From: Palleronia sp. THAF1
GTDB lineage: Bacteria; Pseudomonadota; Alphaproteobacteria; Rhodobacterales; Rhodobacteraceae
Length of the DNA stretch: 64,000 nt
Assembly (NCBI RefSeq): GCF_009363795.1
Contig: NZ_CP045420.1
Location: forward strand, 2,709,001 to 2,773,000
Direction: 5' to 3'
Shown: positions 44,622 to 54,446 of the stretch, piece after piece
Position numbering within the stretch: position 1 is the first letter of the stretch
How the letters are laid out: every line of letters starts with the position of its first letter
Notes under the pieces: model-generated
What the model saw: only the letters and a program-made list of their open reading frames with translations
Told to the model about the DNA's origin: nothing
The model's database searches: none
Position numbers and translations under genes: made by a program

Positions 44622-45455
44622 TCAACCGTTGGCCACATTTCGGCACGGCTCCCACCGGGGGCGGATCGTTGGGGCGCCGTATAGATAGCCCTGCAGGCAA
44701 TCCACGCCCAAGCCGATCAGCGCCGACGCATCCTGCTGGTTCTCCACCGACTCGGCCACGGTCAGCATGTCGAAATGCGCGCCGATAGAGATCATCGCTT
44801 TCACCAGCGCCATGTTATCAGGATTGCGGGCGACGCCGTTACAGAACTCTCCATCCATCTTCAGGATATCGAAGCAGAAATCCTTGAGATACCGCATGGA
44901 GGTGTAGCCCGACCCGAAGTCGTCCAAGGCAAAAGCGACGCCACGATCCTGCAGCGCACAGATGAAATCGGACACCAGGCGTGGCGCGGTGATCGCGGAA
45001 CTTTCGGTGATTTCCAGGATCAGGCGCTCCGCGACGGTGGGATCGGCTTCGATACCCGCGTTCAGCGTTTGCGTCCAAAGGGGATAGCCGATGGACAGTG
45101 CCGAGAGGTTCACCGATAGGCGCAGCCCCGGATGGCGGCGCAGGGCCTCCAACCCCAGCCGCAACGATATCGCGTCGATGCGGCGGCCAAGCTCCTTGTT
45201 TTCGATCTGCAGAATGAAATCGCGGGCCGGGATGATGCGCCCAGTGCGGTCGAGCACCCGGATCAGCCCTTCATAGAAGGCAGGGCGCACGTTTCGACCG
45301 GCGGCCACGACGGGCTGGAAGGCCAGCATGGCATTGCCACCATCCACAGCATCGGCCACCATCTGCACGACATCGCGGTCGCGCCTGCTGACGGCATCAC
45401 TCAGCGGATCGCTGCTGGCGTCGCCTTGAACCACTGGTGAATTATCTTCGCGCAT
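44622..45455 (-). CDS. EAL-domain cyclic-di-GMP phosphodiesterase
   Basis: 277-residue stand-alone EAL protein, no GGDEF, no membrane segment and only a 40-residue N-terminal extension. The signature reads E62-G-L-I-R66 rather than EAL, keeping the metal Glu and substrate Arg. N116 (SVNLS), E148 and E151 (EITES), D178-D179 (DDFGSGYT), K199 (LKMD), E in TVAESVEN and QGYLYGAP are all present, so catalysis to pGpG is expected. ATG 45455 with GGGGG upstream is chosen over GTG 45485. It could lower c-di-GMP available to BcsA. Confidence 0.9.
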   Translation of the reverse strand: MREDNSPVVQGDASSDPLSDAVSRRDRDVVQMVADAVDGGNAMLAFQPVVAAGRNVRPAFYEGLIRVLDRTGRIIPARDFILQIENKELGRRIDAISLRLGLEALRRHPGLRLSVNLSALSIGYPLWTQTLNAGIEADPTVAERLILEITESSAITAPRLVSDFICALQDRGVAFALDDFGSGYTSMRYLKDFCFDILKMDGEFCNGVARNPDNMALVKAMISIGAHFDMLTVAESVENQQDASALIGLGVDCLQGYLYGAPTIRPRWEPCRNVANG

Positions 45456-45542
45456 GTCGCGCCCCCGTTCCAATCTGAAGGCCACCTTGCGCCAAGGCTC
45501 CTAACATCGCGTAAAAATAAACAACTTTAGTGGATTTACTGT

Positions 45543-46142
45543 TTGGACCATTCGACCAGATGCCCGTGGTGCGGGACCGATCCTGTCTACGTTGCCTACC
45601 ACGACACAGAGTGGGGCGTGCCGGAGTACGATTCGCGCGCCCTGTGGGAGAAGCTGATCCTTGACGGGTTTCAGGCGGGGCTGAGCTGGATCACGATCCT
45701 GCGCAAGCGCGACGCCTTCCGCGCGGCGTTCGAGGGGTTCGACCCAGAGGTGATCGCGGGCTGGGGCGACGAAGACGTCCAGCGCCTGCTGGCCGATCCG
45801 GGGATTGTGCGCCATCGCGGCAAGATAGCGGCGACTATCGGCAACGCGCGCGCCTATCTGGACATGCCCGAAGACTTCGCGACCTTCTGCTGGTCCTTCG
45901 TCGATGGCGCGCCGGTGCAAAATCGCTTCGATACCATGGAAGCTGTGCCGACCCAAACACCCGCGTCGGTCGCCCTGTCGAAAGCGCTGAAGGCGCGGGG
46001 TTTCAAGTTCTGTGGCCCCACCATCGTCTATGCGTGGATGGAGGCCTGCGGGCTGGTGAACGACCATCTGACCGGCTGTTTCCGCCACGAACCGACACAA
46101 CAGTTGGCCGAAGGGGAACGCGCACCCGCAGCGTCGCGTTGA
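45543..46142 (+). CDS. tag: DNA-3-methyladenine glycosylase I
   Basis: 199-residue base-excision enzyme removing 3-methyladenine. Very close to E. coli Tag in YHDTEWGVPEYDSRALWEKL, AGLSWITILRKR, HRGKIAATIGNARAYL and ALKARGFKFCGPTIVYAWM. The zinc-snap residues are kept: N-terminal Cys and His (YHDTEWG), and His-x3-Cys in NDHLTGC. The only in-frame start before the first conserved residues is TTG at 45543, with no clear Shine-Dalgarno. It diverges from the EAL gene. Confidence 0.94.
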   Translation: MDHSTRCPWCGTDPVYVAYHDTEWGVPEYDSRALWEKLILDGFQAGLSWITILRKRDAFRAAFEGFDPEVIAGWGDEDVQRLLADPGIVRHRGKIAATIGNARAYLDMPEDFATFCWSFVDGAPVQNRFDTMEAVPTQTPASVALSKALKARGFKFCGPTIVYAWMEACGLVNDHLTGCFRHEPTQQLAEGERAPAASR

Positions 46143-46170
46143 TCACGGGAGTTTAAGAACCGAGGGCACT

Positions 46171-47571
46171 ATGGCGCAGAAGAAAACGAAGAAAGACACA
46201 TTAGATCCCGTCAAGAAAGCGGCAGGTCGGGTCGAAAACTTTCGCGCCTTGTGCGAGAACATGACCAGCGGCAAGCAGATCGTGCCGCCGGACATGCTGC
46301 GCGGTCAGGCCCGGCGCGAGCACGTGCGATCCACGTTGCGCGAGGACCACCAGACCCGGATCGAGGAACAGGCCGCCGGCACCCGCGACAAGTTCAAGAA
46401 GCTTGCAGGCAGCCGCTTCAGCTTCTTTCGCGGCACCGCCCTGCTGTTCTACCGCGACATGACCGGCCACGACGCCCACATGCCCACAGTTCTGACGCTA
46501 GGCGACGTGCACCCCGAGAACTTTGGAGTGATGCCGAACAAGGACGGCGTGCCCATCTTCTCGGTCAACGATTTCGACGAAGTCATCTACGCCCCCTTCA
46601 CGTGGGACATCAAACGCGGCGCGGTGGGCTTTTGGCTGGCCGCGAAGGAAGAGGGCGATCTGTCGAAGAAGCACCGGCGCAAGATCATCAAGGCCTTCGT
46701 CGAGGGCTATCTGGAACAGATGCGCGCCTATGCCGAGAATGAAACCGAGAAGAACGATGCCTATCGGATGGACAACTCTCCGAAGGTGATCCGCAGGCTG
46801 TTCGAAGATGCCTGGGAAGAGCGCAAGGACTGGTTGTGGAGCGACTACCTGAAGGAGAACGGCCGTGGCTTTCGGGCGGATGACGAATTGGAGCCGATCA
46901 GTTCAGAGGTCGAGAAGTTCCAGAAGGCCATCAACGAATTGGCCGAGAAAAATGGAATCGACGCGCCGGATCGCGCGGGTGAGCTGAAGGTGAAGGACGT
47001 GTGCAAACGGCACGGTCAGGGCACCGCGTCGCTTGGACTGCCGCGCTACTATGTTCTGATCGAAGGGCCGTCCAAGGATGCGACGGACGATCTGATTATC
47101 GAGTTCAAGGACGCCCGCCGCTCGGCCTTGGAAGGCCTTGTGCCGCCTACGGAATTTGACGCCGGTAGAAAGGCAGACCGTATCGCGCATGGGCAAAGTG
47201 TGCAGCTTGCGCAGGGCGACATCTTCTACGGTGCGGTGGAAATCGACGGCAAACCCTTCATGTCACGCGAACGTGCCCCATTCCGGGATGACATCGACCT
47301 GGATGAACTGTCGAAGAAGACTTGGCGCAAATACGCCCGTGTCTGCGGTGCGGCATTGGCGCAAGCCCATGCGCTGTCCGACGATCTGGGTCAGGTGGAC
47401 TATGACGTCGAGCCGTCCATCGTGGCGGCCTGCGAGCCGACTGAACTGTTTTGCGCCGATATAATCCGCTTCACCGAGGAAACGGCGAAGCGGCTGAAGC
47501 ACGACCACAAGGCGTTCATCGAAGACTTCGAGGCCGGCGCGTTCGACAGCATCGATATGGTCTACCGCTGA
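46171..47571 (+). CDS. DUF2252 family protein
   Basis: 466 residues, cytoplasmic, charged. The family has a protein-kinase/aminoglycoside-phosphotransferase-like fold; here TLGDVHPENFG near residue 110 and VNDFDEVIYAPFTWDIKR near residue 132 look like the catalytic and metal-binding loops. No substrate is known. It follows tag by 28 bp and may be co-transcribed. Confidence 0.85.
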   Translation: MAQKKTKKDTLDPVKKAAGRVENFRALCENMTSGKQIVPPDMLRGQARREHVRSTLREDHQTRIEEQAAGTRDKFKKLAGSRFSFFRGTALLFYRDMTGHDAHMPTVLTLGDVHPENFGVMPNKDGVPIFSVNDFDEVIYAPFTWDIKRGAVGFWLAAKEEGDLSKKHRRKIIKAFVEGYLEQMRAYAENETEKNDAYRMDNSPKVIRRLFEDAWEERKDWLWSDYLKENGRGFRADDELEPISSEVEKFQKAINELAEKNGIDAPDRAGELKVKDVCKRHGQGTASLGLPRYYVLIEGPSKDATDDLIIEFKDARRSALEGLVPPTEFDAGRKADRIAHGQSVQLAQGDIFYGAVEIDGKPFMSRERAPFRDDIDLDELSKKTWRKYARVCGAALAQAHALSDDLGQVDYDVEPSIVAACEPTELFCADIIRFTEETAKRLKHDHKAFIEDFEAGAFDSIDMVYR

Positions 47572-47577
47572 TCCCTG

Positions 47578-47823
47578 TCAGTCCAGGAAATCGGGGTTGC
47601 GCAGGATCGCCTTGGCCTTCCTGCGCTTTTCCACGTAGCCGCGCGTGGACACCAGCATCATATGTAGCGCTGCGGCTTGGCTGTTGGTCAGGCGCTCTGG
47701 GATGATCTGAATCCCCACCCGATCCAGCCGTTGAGCGATAGAGTTGGTCAGTTGCGCGTTGGGTGCCGCGACAGCGGGCGAAGCAAGGGCGGCGCAAAGA
47801 ACAAGTGCGGTGGTGCGGATCAT
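47578..47823 (-). CDS. Small exported protein of unknown function
   Basis: 81 residues with a signal peptide (MIRTTALVLCAALASPAVAAP, cleavage after VAA). The mature part is helical and basic, ending KAKAILRNPDFLD. The ATGA overlap with the upstream membrane protein gene shows coupling. No family recognised. Confidence 0.7.
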   Translation of the reverse strand: MIRTTALVLCAALASPAVAAPNAQLTNSIAQRLDRVGIQIIPERLTNSQAAALHMMLVSTRGYVEKRRKAKAILRNPDFLD

Positions 47824-48416
47824 GGTCTGTCTCCGTCGGAAATGAAGTCTCTGCGGTAATAGCCTATGACCAGCATGGCAGTTCCCGCCAGCACCAATGC
47901 CTTCAGCACAACTTCCAGTGACAACCCACCGCCCAGCGCCAGCGCGATAACGCCGACGAGCGTGAACAGCAGTACCAGGACGGCAAAGAAGAGGGCGGCG
48001 TAGGCCATGATCTTGCGCGTCGGGCTGTCGCGATCCGCACGCCAGTCGATCAGCGCGAAGATGGGCGCGAACACAAGGATGGCGGCCACGCGCCATGCCT
48101 GCATGTCCAGCCGCCAGCGAGCATCCGTCCCCGTGAACGTCTCTATGGCGTCGAAGAGCATGCCCACAAGGTTCACCAGAACGACCGACAGGGACAGGAA
48201 TGCCAGCCCATAGATCACGGCCTCTCGCGCTGAAACGAAGGGACGCGGGCGCGGCACCGGCGGGATAGAGGGCACATCGGCGAAGGCACCCAGCGCGCGG
48301 TCGGCGTCCTTGGCGCGCCATCCGGCCTGCACCAGCGTTGCGCGGATGTCGTCACGGCTGCGTCCCGCGACAAGCGCGTCGCGCACGAAGCGATCCAACT
48401 CTCCGCGCTGGGCCAT
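47820..48416 (-). CDS. Membrane protein, DUF5671-like
   Basis: 198 residues. A cytoplasmic N-terminal helical part (residues 1-60, ELDRFVRDALVAGRSRDDIRATLVQAGW) resembles the short helical bundle in front of DUF5671 domains, followed by four membrane helices at about 70-190. Function unknown. It begins at an ATG overlapping the DUF1244 stop (TGATG), and its own stop overlaps the small exported gene, giving a three-gene unit. Confidence 0.75.
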   Translation of the reverse strand: MAQRGELDRFVRDALVAGRSRDDIRATLVQAGWRAKDADRALGAFADVPSIPPVPRPRPFVSAREAVIYGLAFLSLSVVLVNLVGMLFDAIETFTGTDARWRLDMQAWRVAAILVFAPIFALIDWRADRDSPTRKIMAYAALFFAVLVLLFTLVGVIALALGGGLSLEVVLKALVLAGTAMLVIGYYRRDFISDGDRP

Positions 48417-48712
48417 CAGTGCGCCTTGGGCGCGGCGTCGAAGGCGGCTTTCTGGTCGGCGGTCGCCTCTGTCTGATGCTTGGCCTGCCATTCGTCGTAG
48501 GGCATGCCATAGACGATCTCACGCGCCTGCGGCTTGTCCATCTCTATGCCCCGCTCGTTCGCGGCTTCTTGATACCAGCGGCTCAGGCAGTTCCGGCAGA
48601 ACCCCGTCAGGTTCATCATGTCGATGTTCTGCACGTCCGTCCGCTCTTGCAGATGGTAGCGCAGGCGGCGGAAGGCGGCGGCTTCAAGCTCGGTGCGGGT
48701 GGCGTCGTCCAT
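48416..48712 (-). CDS. DUF1244 family protein
   Basis: 98 residues with NIDMMNLTGFCRNCLSRWY, the family's cysteine-containing signature (FCRNC), and MPYDEWQAKHQ. Structures in the family suggest a small helical, possibly metal-binding, dimer of unknown role. AGGAGAG stands seven bases before the ATG. It heads a three-gene minus-strand operon and diverges from pyk. Confidence 0.9.
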   Translation of the reverse strand: MDDATRTELEAAAFRRLRYHLQERTDVQNIDMMNLTGFCRNCLSRWYQEAANERGIEMDKPQAREIVYGMPYDEWQAKHQTEATADQKAAFDAAPKAH

Positions 48713-48852
48713 GGGTGTCTCTCCTGCGGTTCGATGCAAGATTGGGCAGCGCCGATACGAAGTTCAAGGATTGACGCCCAAGGGTGCGCGGCGCTGTTGT
48801 CAGCCCACGGGCTTTGCCGCATAAGCCTGATCGACGCTAACAGGAGCCCTTC

Positions 48853-50298
48853 ATGCGACGCCTTCGCAAGATCAAGATCGTGGCCACGCTGGGGCCCGCA
48901 TCATCCGATTACGATACTATCCGTGCCCTCGCCGAGGCCGGAGCCGACGTGTTCCGCCTGAACATGAGCCACGGCAGCCACGACGAGATCGCGGAAAAGC
49001 ACAAGATCATCCGCCAGATCGAAGAAGACCTGGACCACCCCATCGCCATCCTTGCGGACCTTCAGGGTCCGAAGCTGCGCGTGGGCGTGTTCAAGGGCGA
49101 TTCGGCAGAGCTGGAGGAAGGGCAGGACTTCCGTCTGGACCTTGATAGCGCAGAGGGCGACGCCACGCGTGTTCAGCTTCCGCACAAGGAAATCTTCGAT
49201 GCGCTGGAGCCGGGTGCCTCGCTGCTGGTGAACGACGGCAAGATCCGGCTGAAGGTCAAGGACCACGGCAAGGACTACGCGAACTGCGAAGTGATCGTTG
49301 GTGGCACCATCAGCAACCGCAAGGGCGTGAACGTGCCCGACGTGGAGCTGCCGCTGGCCGCGCTGTCCGACAAGGACCGCAAGGATCTGGAATTCGTCTG
49401 CAAGCTGGGCGTCGACTGGCTGGCCCTGTCCTTCGTGCAGCGCCCCCGCGACGTGCAGGAAGCGCGCGATCTGTCGGGCGGACGCGTCGCGATCCTTTCG
49501 AAGATCGAAAAGCCGCTGGCCGTGACGAACTTCGAAGCAATCCTGGAAGCCTCGGACGGCATCATGGTCGCCCGCGGTGACTTGGGCGTCGAACTGCCGG
49601 TGCAGAACGTGCCGCCGATCCAGAAGCGTCTGGTGCGTAAGTGCCGCGCCGTGGCCAAACCGGTGATCGTCGCGACGCAGATGCTGGAATCGATGATCGA
49701 AAGCCCGATGCCGACGCGCGCAGAAGTCTCTGACGTGGCAACGGCGATCTACGAAGGTGCGGACGCCATCATGCTGTCCGCCGAATCCGCCGCCGGTCAG
49801 TATCCGATGGAAGCGGTGCAGACGATGAACAACGTCGCCATGGAGGTCGAGGCAGACCCCACCTACCGCGACATCATCAACGCCAGCCGTGCCGGTGCGA
49901 AGGAAACGGTGGCCGACGCCATCGTCTCTGCCGCGCGCGAGATTGCCGAAACCACCGACATCAAGGCGATCTGCTGTTATTCGCAGTCGGGCACGACCGC
50001 GCTTCTGGTAGCACGTGAGCGTCCCGAGGTTCCGATCATCGCATTGACGTCCCGCAAGGGAACGGCCCGTCGGCTGTCGCTGTCGTGGGGAATGCACTGC
50101 GTAATGACCGGTGAGGTGACGCGCTTCAAGGAGGCGGTCATCAACGCGGCCCGCGCCGCCCGTGCCGAAGGCTTTGCAGAGGCGCGCGACCAGATCGTCG
50201 TCACCGCCGGTGTGCCGTTCGGTCAGGCCGGGACAACCAACATTCTGCGCGTCGCGCCCTGCGAAGAGCGGCTGATCTACGCCAGCGATCCGGAGTAG
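48853..50298 (+). CDS. pyk: Pyruvate kinase
   Basis: 481-residue glycolytic enzyme (PEP + ADP to pyruvate + ATP). It has KIVATLGPASSDYDTI at the N-terminus, DLQGPKLRVG near residue 73, the active-site signature ILSKIEKPLAVTNFEAI with the catalytic Lys near residue 218, and MVARGDLGVELP. The C-terminal allosteric domain is complete. A CAGGAG precedes the ATG. Confidence 0.97.
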   Translation: MRRLRKIKIVATLGPASSDYDTIRALAEAGADVFRLNMSHGSHDEIAEKHKIIRQIEEDLDHPIAILADLQGPKLRVGVFKGDSAELEEGQDFRLDLDSAEGDATRVQLPHKEIFDALEPGASLLVNDGKIRLKVKDHGKDYANCEVIVGGTISNRKGVNVPDVELPLAALSDKDRKDLEFVCKLGVDWLALSFVQRPRDVQEARDLSGGRVAILSKIEKPLAVTNFEAILEASDGIMVARGDLGVELPVQNVPPIQKRLVRKCRAVAKPVIVATQMLESMIESPMPTRAEVSDVATAIYEGADAIMLSAESAAGQYPMEAVQTMNNVAMEVEADPTYRDIINASRAGAKETVADAIVSAAREIAETTDIKAICCYSQSGTTALLVARERPEVPIIALTSRKGTARRLSLSWGMHCVMTGEVTRFKEAVINAARAARAEGFAEARDQIVVTAGVPFGQAGTTNILRVAPCEERLIYASDPE

Positions 50299-50302
50299 GT
50301 CG

Positions 50303-50686
50303 CTGGACTGGCTGCGCGATCTCTGGGCCTCTACCGCTGATCTGCGGGGCCGGATCGCGTCTTCGGTCACGGACCTGTGGGACGGCACGTCCGATCTGCG
50401 CGCCGACGCCGGGGAACTGGCGTCGGATTTTGGTGGCTGGGTGGCCAGCATCCATCTGAACTTGTCGCGCGACAGTGCCATCGTGATTTCGGTCGTCTTT
50501 CTGGCGCTGGCGGTGCCGTCCATCTTCGCGGCCTGGGTGGATCGGCGCATTCCGAAGATCGGTCTGGTGCTGATTGTTGTCGGCGGGCTGATGACCTTCT
50601 GGACGCTGAACACCTATCCGGGCGACTACGTCTGGGAAGATGTGCCTATGGCTTTCATCGAAGTCATCGCCTCTATCGTGAACTGA
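50303..50686 (+). CDS. Small membrane protein behind pyk, probable CTG start
   Basis: The open frame runs from 50276 and encodes a helical N-terminal part followed by two membrane helices (SAIVISVVFLALAVPSIFAAWV and IGLVLIVVGGLMTFW). No ATG, GTG or TTG exists before 50441. CTG at 50303 (DWLRDLWASTADLRG follows) has GGAG seven bases upstream, overlapping the pyk stop region, and gives 127 residues. The GTG at 50441 would give 81 residues and cut off the amphipathic N-terminus. Function unknown; probably co-transcribed with pyk. Confidence 0.65.
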   Translation: MDWLRDLWASTADLRGRIASSVTDLWDGTSDLRADAGELASDFGGWVASIHLNLSRDSAIVISVVFLALAVPSIFAAWVDRRIPKIGLVLIVVGGLMTFWTLNTYPGDYVWEDVPMAFIEVIASIVN

Positions 50687-50794
50687 CTTGCGTTCCGCGC
50701 GGGCCGGCGGTAAAGGGGCCGCCTGAATACCGCGGGGGCCGGCTCAAGTGGCATGCCGAGCGTTCCGCGCCAACCGACCCGATAGGAGACGGAA

Positions 50795-50998
50795 ATGCCC
50801 AAGATGAAGACGAAATCGAGCGCCAAGAAGCGCTTCAAGGTGACCGCGACCGGCAAGGTCATGGGTGGTCAGGCCGGTAAGCGCCATGGCATGATCAAGC
50901 GCCACAAGAAATTCATCCGTGACGCACGCGGCACGACAGTTCTCAGCGAGCCTGATCAGAAGACGATCAAGGCCCACTTCATGCCCTACGCGCGCTAA
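50795..50998 (+). CDS. rpmI: 50S ribosomal protein bL35
   Basis: 67-residue basic protein, [20 protein letters not shown] at the start and [12 protein letters not shown] centrally, typical of bL35. TAGGAG lies six bases upstream. The 108 bp before it is the likely leader; infC is not adjacent. Confidence 0.97.
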   Translation: MPKMKTKSSAKKRFKVTATGKVMGGQAGKRHGMIKRHKKFIRDARGTTVLSEPDQKTIKAHFMPYAR

Positions 50999-51010
50999 GG
51001 AGAACAGCAG

Positions 51011-51376
51011 ATGTCCCGAGTTACTTCCGGCAAGGTCACCCACGCCCGCCACAAGAAGGTCATCACGGCCGCCAAAGGCTACTACGGCCGCCGTTCGACG
51101 AACTTCAAAACCGCCACGCAGGCCGTCGACAAGGCGAACCAATACGCCACGCGCGATCGCAAGAACCGCAAGCGCAACTTCCGTGCCCTGTGGATCCAGC
51201 GGATCAACGCCGCCGTGCGCGCCCACGATGATCAGCTGACCTATTCGCGCTTCATCAACGGTTTGGCGCTGGCCGGGATCGAGGTGGACCGCAAGGTGCT
51301 CGCCGATCTCGCCGTGCACGAGCCCGAGGCGTTCAACGCCATCGTGGATCAGGCCAAGGGCGCCCTGCCCGCCTGA
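51011..51376 (+). CDS. rplT: 50S ribosomal protein bL20
   Basis: 121-residue rRNA-binding protein needed early in 50S assembly. The family core [16 protein letters not shown] and [14 protein letters not shown] is present. It follows rpmI by 12 bp with AAGGAG between and ends at a terminator. Confidence 0.97.
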   Translation: MSRVTSGKVTHARHKKVITAAKGYYGRRSTNFKTATQAVDKANQYATRDRKNRKRNFRALWIQRINAAVRAHDDQLTYSRFINGLALAGIEVDRKVLADLAVHEPEAFNAIVDQAKGALPA

Positions 51377-51396
51377 ACCTACACGATTTGAAGAAG

Positions 51397-51424
51397 AAAG
51401 GCCGTCCTTCGGGGCGGCCTTTTG
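51397..51424 (+). terminator. Intrinsic terminator of rpmI-rplT
   Basis: Stem AGGCCG/CGGCCT extended by TCC/GGG pairing around TTCG, then TTTT, 21 bp after the rplT stop. Confidence 0.85.
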
Positions 51425-51583
51425 CGTTCGTAGGGCCATTCCTGCGATCGGTACCAGGACGCCTTGCCGTGCAATTGTCTGTGGCGGCGTTCCTGCAATG
51501 CGGCATAATTCTGGGCATCCAACGCTTGCCGGGCAGATGGAAAAATCCGTAAGCTGATGTCGGGGTAACATTGGGAAATCGGG

Positions 51584-52495
51584 TTGGTGCATGTTCTGCA
51601 ACCCGACGACGCGGATATCGCGGCGGGGGTGAAGCGTATCGCTTTAGCCAGACTGGACGCGGCCTTGGCCGCGCTTGGGAACGGCGCTTTGCCCGTCGAT
51701 CGGAAGGCCCGATTGGGCCGCACACATCTGAAAAAGGTGCGAGGTCTGCTGCGACTTGTGCGGCCGATCCTGCCGGACCATCCCGCGCAAAACCTTGCGC
51801 TGCGGGATGCGGGACGCATCGTTGTGGACCTATGCGACAGCGTCGAAATGGTGACTGCGATTGATCGCTTCGCAGACCTTCTGATCGATGGCTTGGGGCA
51901 CGACGCCGCCGTCTCTTTGCGCGCCGCCATCGCCCAACAGGCCGAAAAGCGGCTGCGCGGCGACGATGTCCCCGATCTGCTGCAGCGCTTTCAAATAGCC
52001 CTTTTGTCTGCGCGCGAGCGGGTGCTGGATTGGCCTACGATCATGGATCGCGACGCGTTGGAGCGTGCGCTTGCCAAGACGCACCGCCGCGCGGACCGTG
52101 CAGTGGCGCTTGCCGTTACAGACGCCACTCCACAAAGGCTGCACGTATGGCGCACACAAACTGCCTACCATCGCACCCATGTTCGTCTGCTGCGCGTCAC
52201 GATGCCCGGCCCGATGGAAGCGCATCTTGCTTTGGCCGATGCGCTGCTGGACGGGCTGGCAGATACGCGCGACGCTACCCTGCTGGATGCCATCTTGTCA
52301 CAGCAGGACGGCGCAGTGCCGGACGATGCGCTAGCTAAGGCGCGGCTGGCGTTAAGTGAAGAACAGGACCGCTTACGCCCGATCCTCTTCGACATCGGCG
52401 CCGCATTGATGGCCGACACGCCGGACAGCTTTGCCCGGCGTGTCGCAATTTACTATGACATCTGGCGCTCGGGTCGACTGATCCCGTCAGACTAG
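51584..52495 (+). CDS. CHAD-domain protein
   Basis: About 303 residues of all-helical, Arg/His-rich sequence. [21 protein letters not shown] near residue 43 and [20 protein letters not shown] near residue 186 match the paired basic helices of the conserved histidine alpha-helical domain, which binds polyphosphate in characterised proteins. No CYTH domain is attached and no ppk lies nearby. The start is uncertain: TTG 51584 or GTG 51587, neither with a good Shine-Dalgarno. No ATG is available upstream of the conserved part. Confidence 0.8.
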   Translation: MVHVLQPDDADIAAGVKRIALARLDAALAALGNGALPVDRKARLGRTHLKKVRGLLRLVRPILPDHPAQNLALRDAGRIVVDLCDSVEMVTAIDRFADLLIDGLGHDAAVSLRAAIAQQAEKRLRGDDVPDLLQRFQIALLSARERVLDWPTIMDRDALERALAKTHRRADRAVALAVTDATPQRLHVWRTQTAYHRTHVRLLRVTMPGPMEAHLALADALLDGLADTRDATLLDAILSQQDGAVPDDALAKARLALSEEQDRLRPILFDIGAALMADTPDSFARRVAIYYDIWRSGRLIPSD

Positions 52496-52514
52496 CCCAA
52501 GCGCCCTACCCCGC

Positions 52515-53246
52515 TCAGGCCCCGATTTCTTCGTCCAGAAAGTCGGTGAACGCTTCCCAGCTTTCAGTCGCCGCTCGCTCTTGATAGCGATCCGACCCTT
52601 CGACGCTGAAGGCATGGCGCGCGCCGGAATAGATCTCGGAGGTGTAGGCGATGCCGGCGTCGTCCAATTCTCCCATCAAAGCCACAAGCTGTTCAGTCGT
52701 CGCCACCTGATCGGCGGCACCGTGCAGGATCAGGATCGGGCCCGCGCCTTCAGCATAGCTTTGGCCCTCTGGCGTCTCATACGATCCATGAAAGCTGGCG
52801 AACCCTGCAAAGTCGGACGCCATGTCCGAGCGCGCGGCTTCAAGCAGAACACCACCGCCGAAGCAGTAGCCCGCCATCACCATCGACTGCGCATCGGACA
52901 TACCCTGCGCCGCCTGAACACCAGCAGCGATCAGAGCGCGCATCTTTTCGCGGTCCTGATACAGCTCGCCCGTCGCAGCCCGGCGTTCGTCCATGCTCTC
53001 CGCCGGGCTGTCGGCCCCGAACATGTCGATCGCGAAGGCGTCATAGCCCATGCCCGCAAGCTCATCGGCACGCATCTTCTCGTAGTCGGTCAGCCCGTCC
53101 CAATCGTGCGCGATCAGAACCAAGCCGCGCGGATTTTCAGCGGCCGCGAAATAGCCAGTGTGCGCGACGCCCTCGTAGTCGTAGTCCACATCTTCGGCCA
53201 ACGCCGGGGCCGCCATCAGTGCGCTGCAGATCAGATAACGATACAT
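52515..53246 (-). CDS. Exported dienelactone hydrolase-family protein
   Basis: 243-residue alpha/beta hydrolase. A signal peptide ends near ALAE (residue 18), unusual for cytosolic dienelactone hydrolases. The nucleophile is Cys in GYCFGG near residue 131, with Asp in GAADQVA and His in GARHAFS completing the triad. The substrate is unknown. The start [17 protein letters not shown] at 53246 is preferred. Confidence 0.88.
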   Translation of the reverse strand: MYRYLICSALMAAPALAEDVDYDYEGVAHTGYFAAAENPRGLVLIAHDWDGLTDYEKMRADELAGMGYDAFAIDMFGADSPAESMDERRAATGELYQDREKMRALIAAGVQAAQGMSDAQSMVMAGYCFGGGVLLEAARSDMASDFAGFASFHGSYETPEGQSYAEGAGPILILHGAADQVATTEQLVALMGELDDAGIAYTSEIYSGARHAFSVEGSDRYQERAATESWEAFTDFLDEEIGA

Positions 53247-53369
53247 GCTGTCTCTCCCATTGATTACGCCTTGAATGGTGGCCCGGCAGGGCACGGCGGC
53301 AAGAGCGGCACCTTGTCAGGCGCCGGGCGGCGCGGTAGCACGCCTGCGTCATCCAAGGGGCCCCACACC

Positions 53370-54446
53370 ATGAGCGATCTGCGCGACACCTACCTGACCC
53401 GGATCGCCGAGGCAGCGGACGAGACCACGCTGGAAGAGGTCCGGCTGGCCGCCATCGGCAAGAAGGGCGAGATCGCGCTGGAAATGCGCAAGCTGGGCCA
53501 GATGACGCCAGAGGAACGGCAGGTCGAAGGCCCACGCCTGAACGCCCTGAAGGACGAAATCACCAGCGCCATCGCCGCCAAGAAGATGGCACTGGAAGAT
53601 GCAGCGCTGGACGCCCGCTTGTCCGAAGAATGGCTGGACGTGACGCTACCGGGCCGTCGCGGCCCCCGATCAGTGGCCGAAGGATCAGTGCACCCCGTCA
53701 GCCAAGTGTGGGAGGAATGCACCGCAATCTTCGCCGACATGGGCTTCGCTGTCGCCGAAGGTCCGCAGGTCGAATCGGACTGGTACAACTTCGACGCGCT
53801 GAACATCCCCGACCACCACCCTGCCCGTGGAGAGATGGACACCTTCTACATGCACCGCGCGGAAGGCGGCAATCGCCCGCCGCACGTGCTGCGCACCCAT
53901 ACCTCTCCGGTGCAGATCCGGTCCATGCAGGAACAGGGTGCGCCGCTGCGCATCATCTGCCCCGGCCGCGTCTACCGCGCCGACTACGACCAGACGCACA
54001 CCCCCATGTTCCACCAGGTCGAAGGGTTGGCGCTGGGCCGCGACATCTCGATGGCGAACCTGAAGTGGGTGCTGGAAGAGTTCTTCTCGGCCTACTTCGG
54101 CAAACAGGTCAAAACCCGCTTCCGCGCGTCGCATTTCCCCTTCACAGAGCCGTCGGCAGAGGTCGACATCCAGTGCTCGTTCGAGGGGGGCACCGTGAAG
54201 GTCGGCGAGGGCGACGGCTGGCTGGAAGTGCTCGGCTCTGGCATGGTCCACCCTTCGGTGCTGAAAGCGGGCGGCATCGACCCGACGGAATGGCAGGGCT
54301 TCGCCTTCGGCATGGGCATCGACCGCATCGCCATGCTGAAATACGGCATCCCCGACTTGCGCGCGTTCTTCGACAGCGACCTGCGCTGGCTGCGCCACTA
54401 CGGGTTCAGCGGATTGCGCGTACCAACATTGCGGGGCGGAGTGTGA
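53370..54446 (+). CDS. pheS: Phenylalanyl-tRNA synthetase alpha subunit
   Basis: 358-residue class II synthetase subunit. The N-terminal coiled coil (residues 1-90) binds tRNA, followed by [19 protein letters not shown], motif 2 ([22 protein letters not shown]) and motif 3 ([22 protein letters not shown]). It forms an alpha2-beta2 enzyme with PheT. The stop overlaps a GTG start of the next small gene by four bases. Confidence 0.97.
   Translation: MSDLRDTYLTRIAEAADETTLEEVRLAAIGKKGEIALEMRKLGQMTPEERQVEGPRLNALKDEITSAIAAKKMALEDAALDARLSEEWLDVTLPGRRGPRSVAEGSVHPVSQVWEECTAIFADMGFAVAEGPQVESDWYNFDALNIPDHHPARGEMDTFYMHRAEGGNRPPHVLRTHTSPVQIRSMQEQGAPLRIICPGRVYRADYDQTHTPMFHQVEGLALGRDISMANLKWVLEEFFSAYFGKQVKTRFRASHFPFTEPSAEVDIQCSFEGGTVKVGEGDGWLEVLGSGMVHPSVLKAGGIDPTEWQGFAFGMGIDRIAMLKYGIPDLRAFFDSDLRWLRHYGFSGLRVPTLRGGV

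Noticed and set aside
48901-50613. 570-codon minus-strand ORF opposite pyk
   Set aside because: Antisense shadow of pyruvate kinase with biased composition and no recognisable domain.
51379-51930. Minus-strand ORF ending in the rplT-CHAD gap
   Set aside because: The left end runs into the rplT terminator and the right part is antisense to the CHAD gene; no homology recognised, no Shine-Dalgarno.
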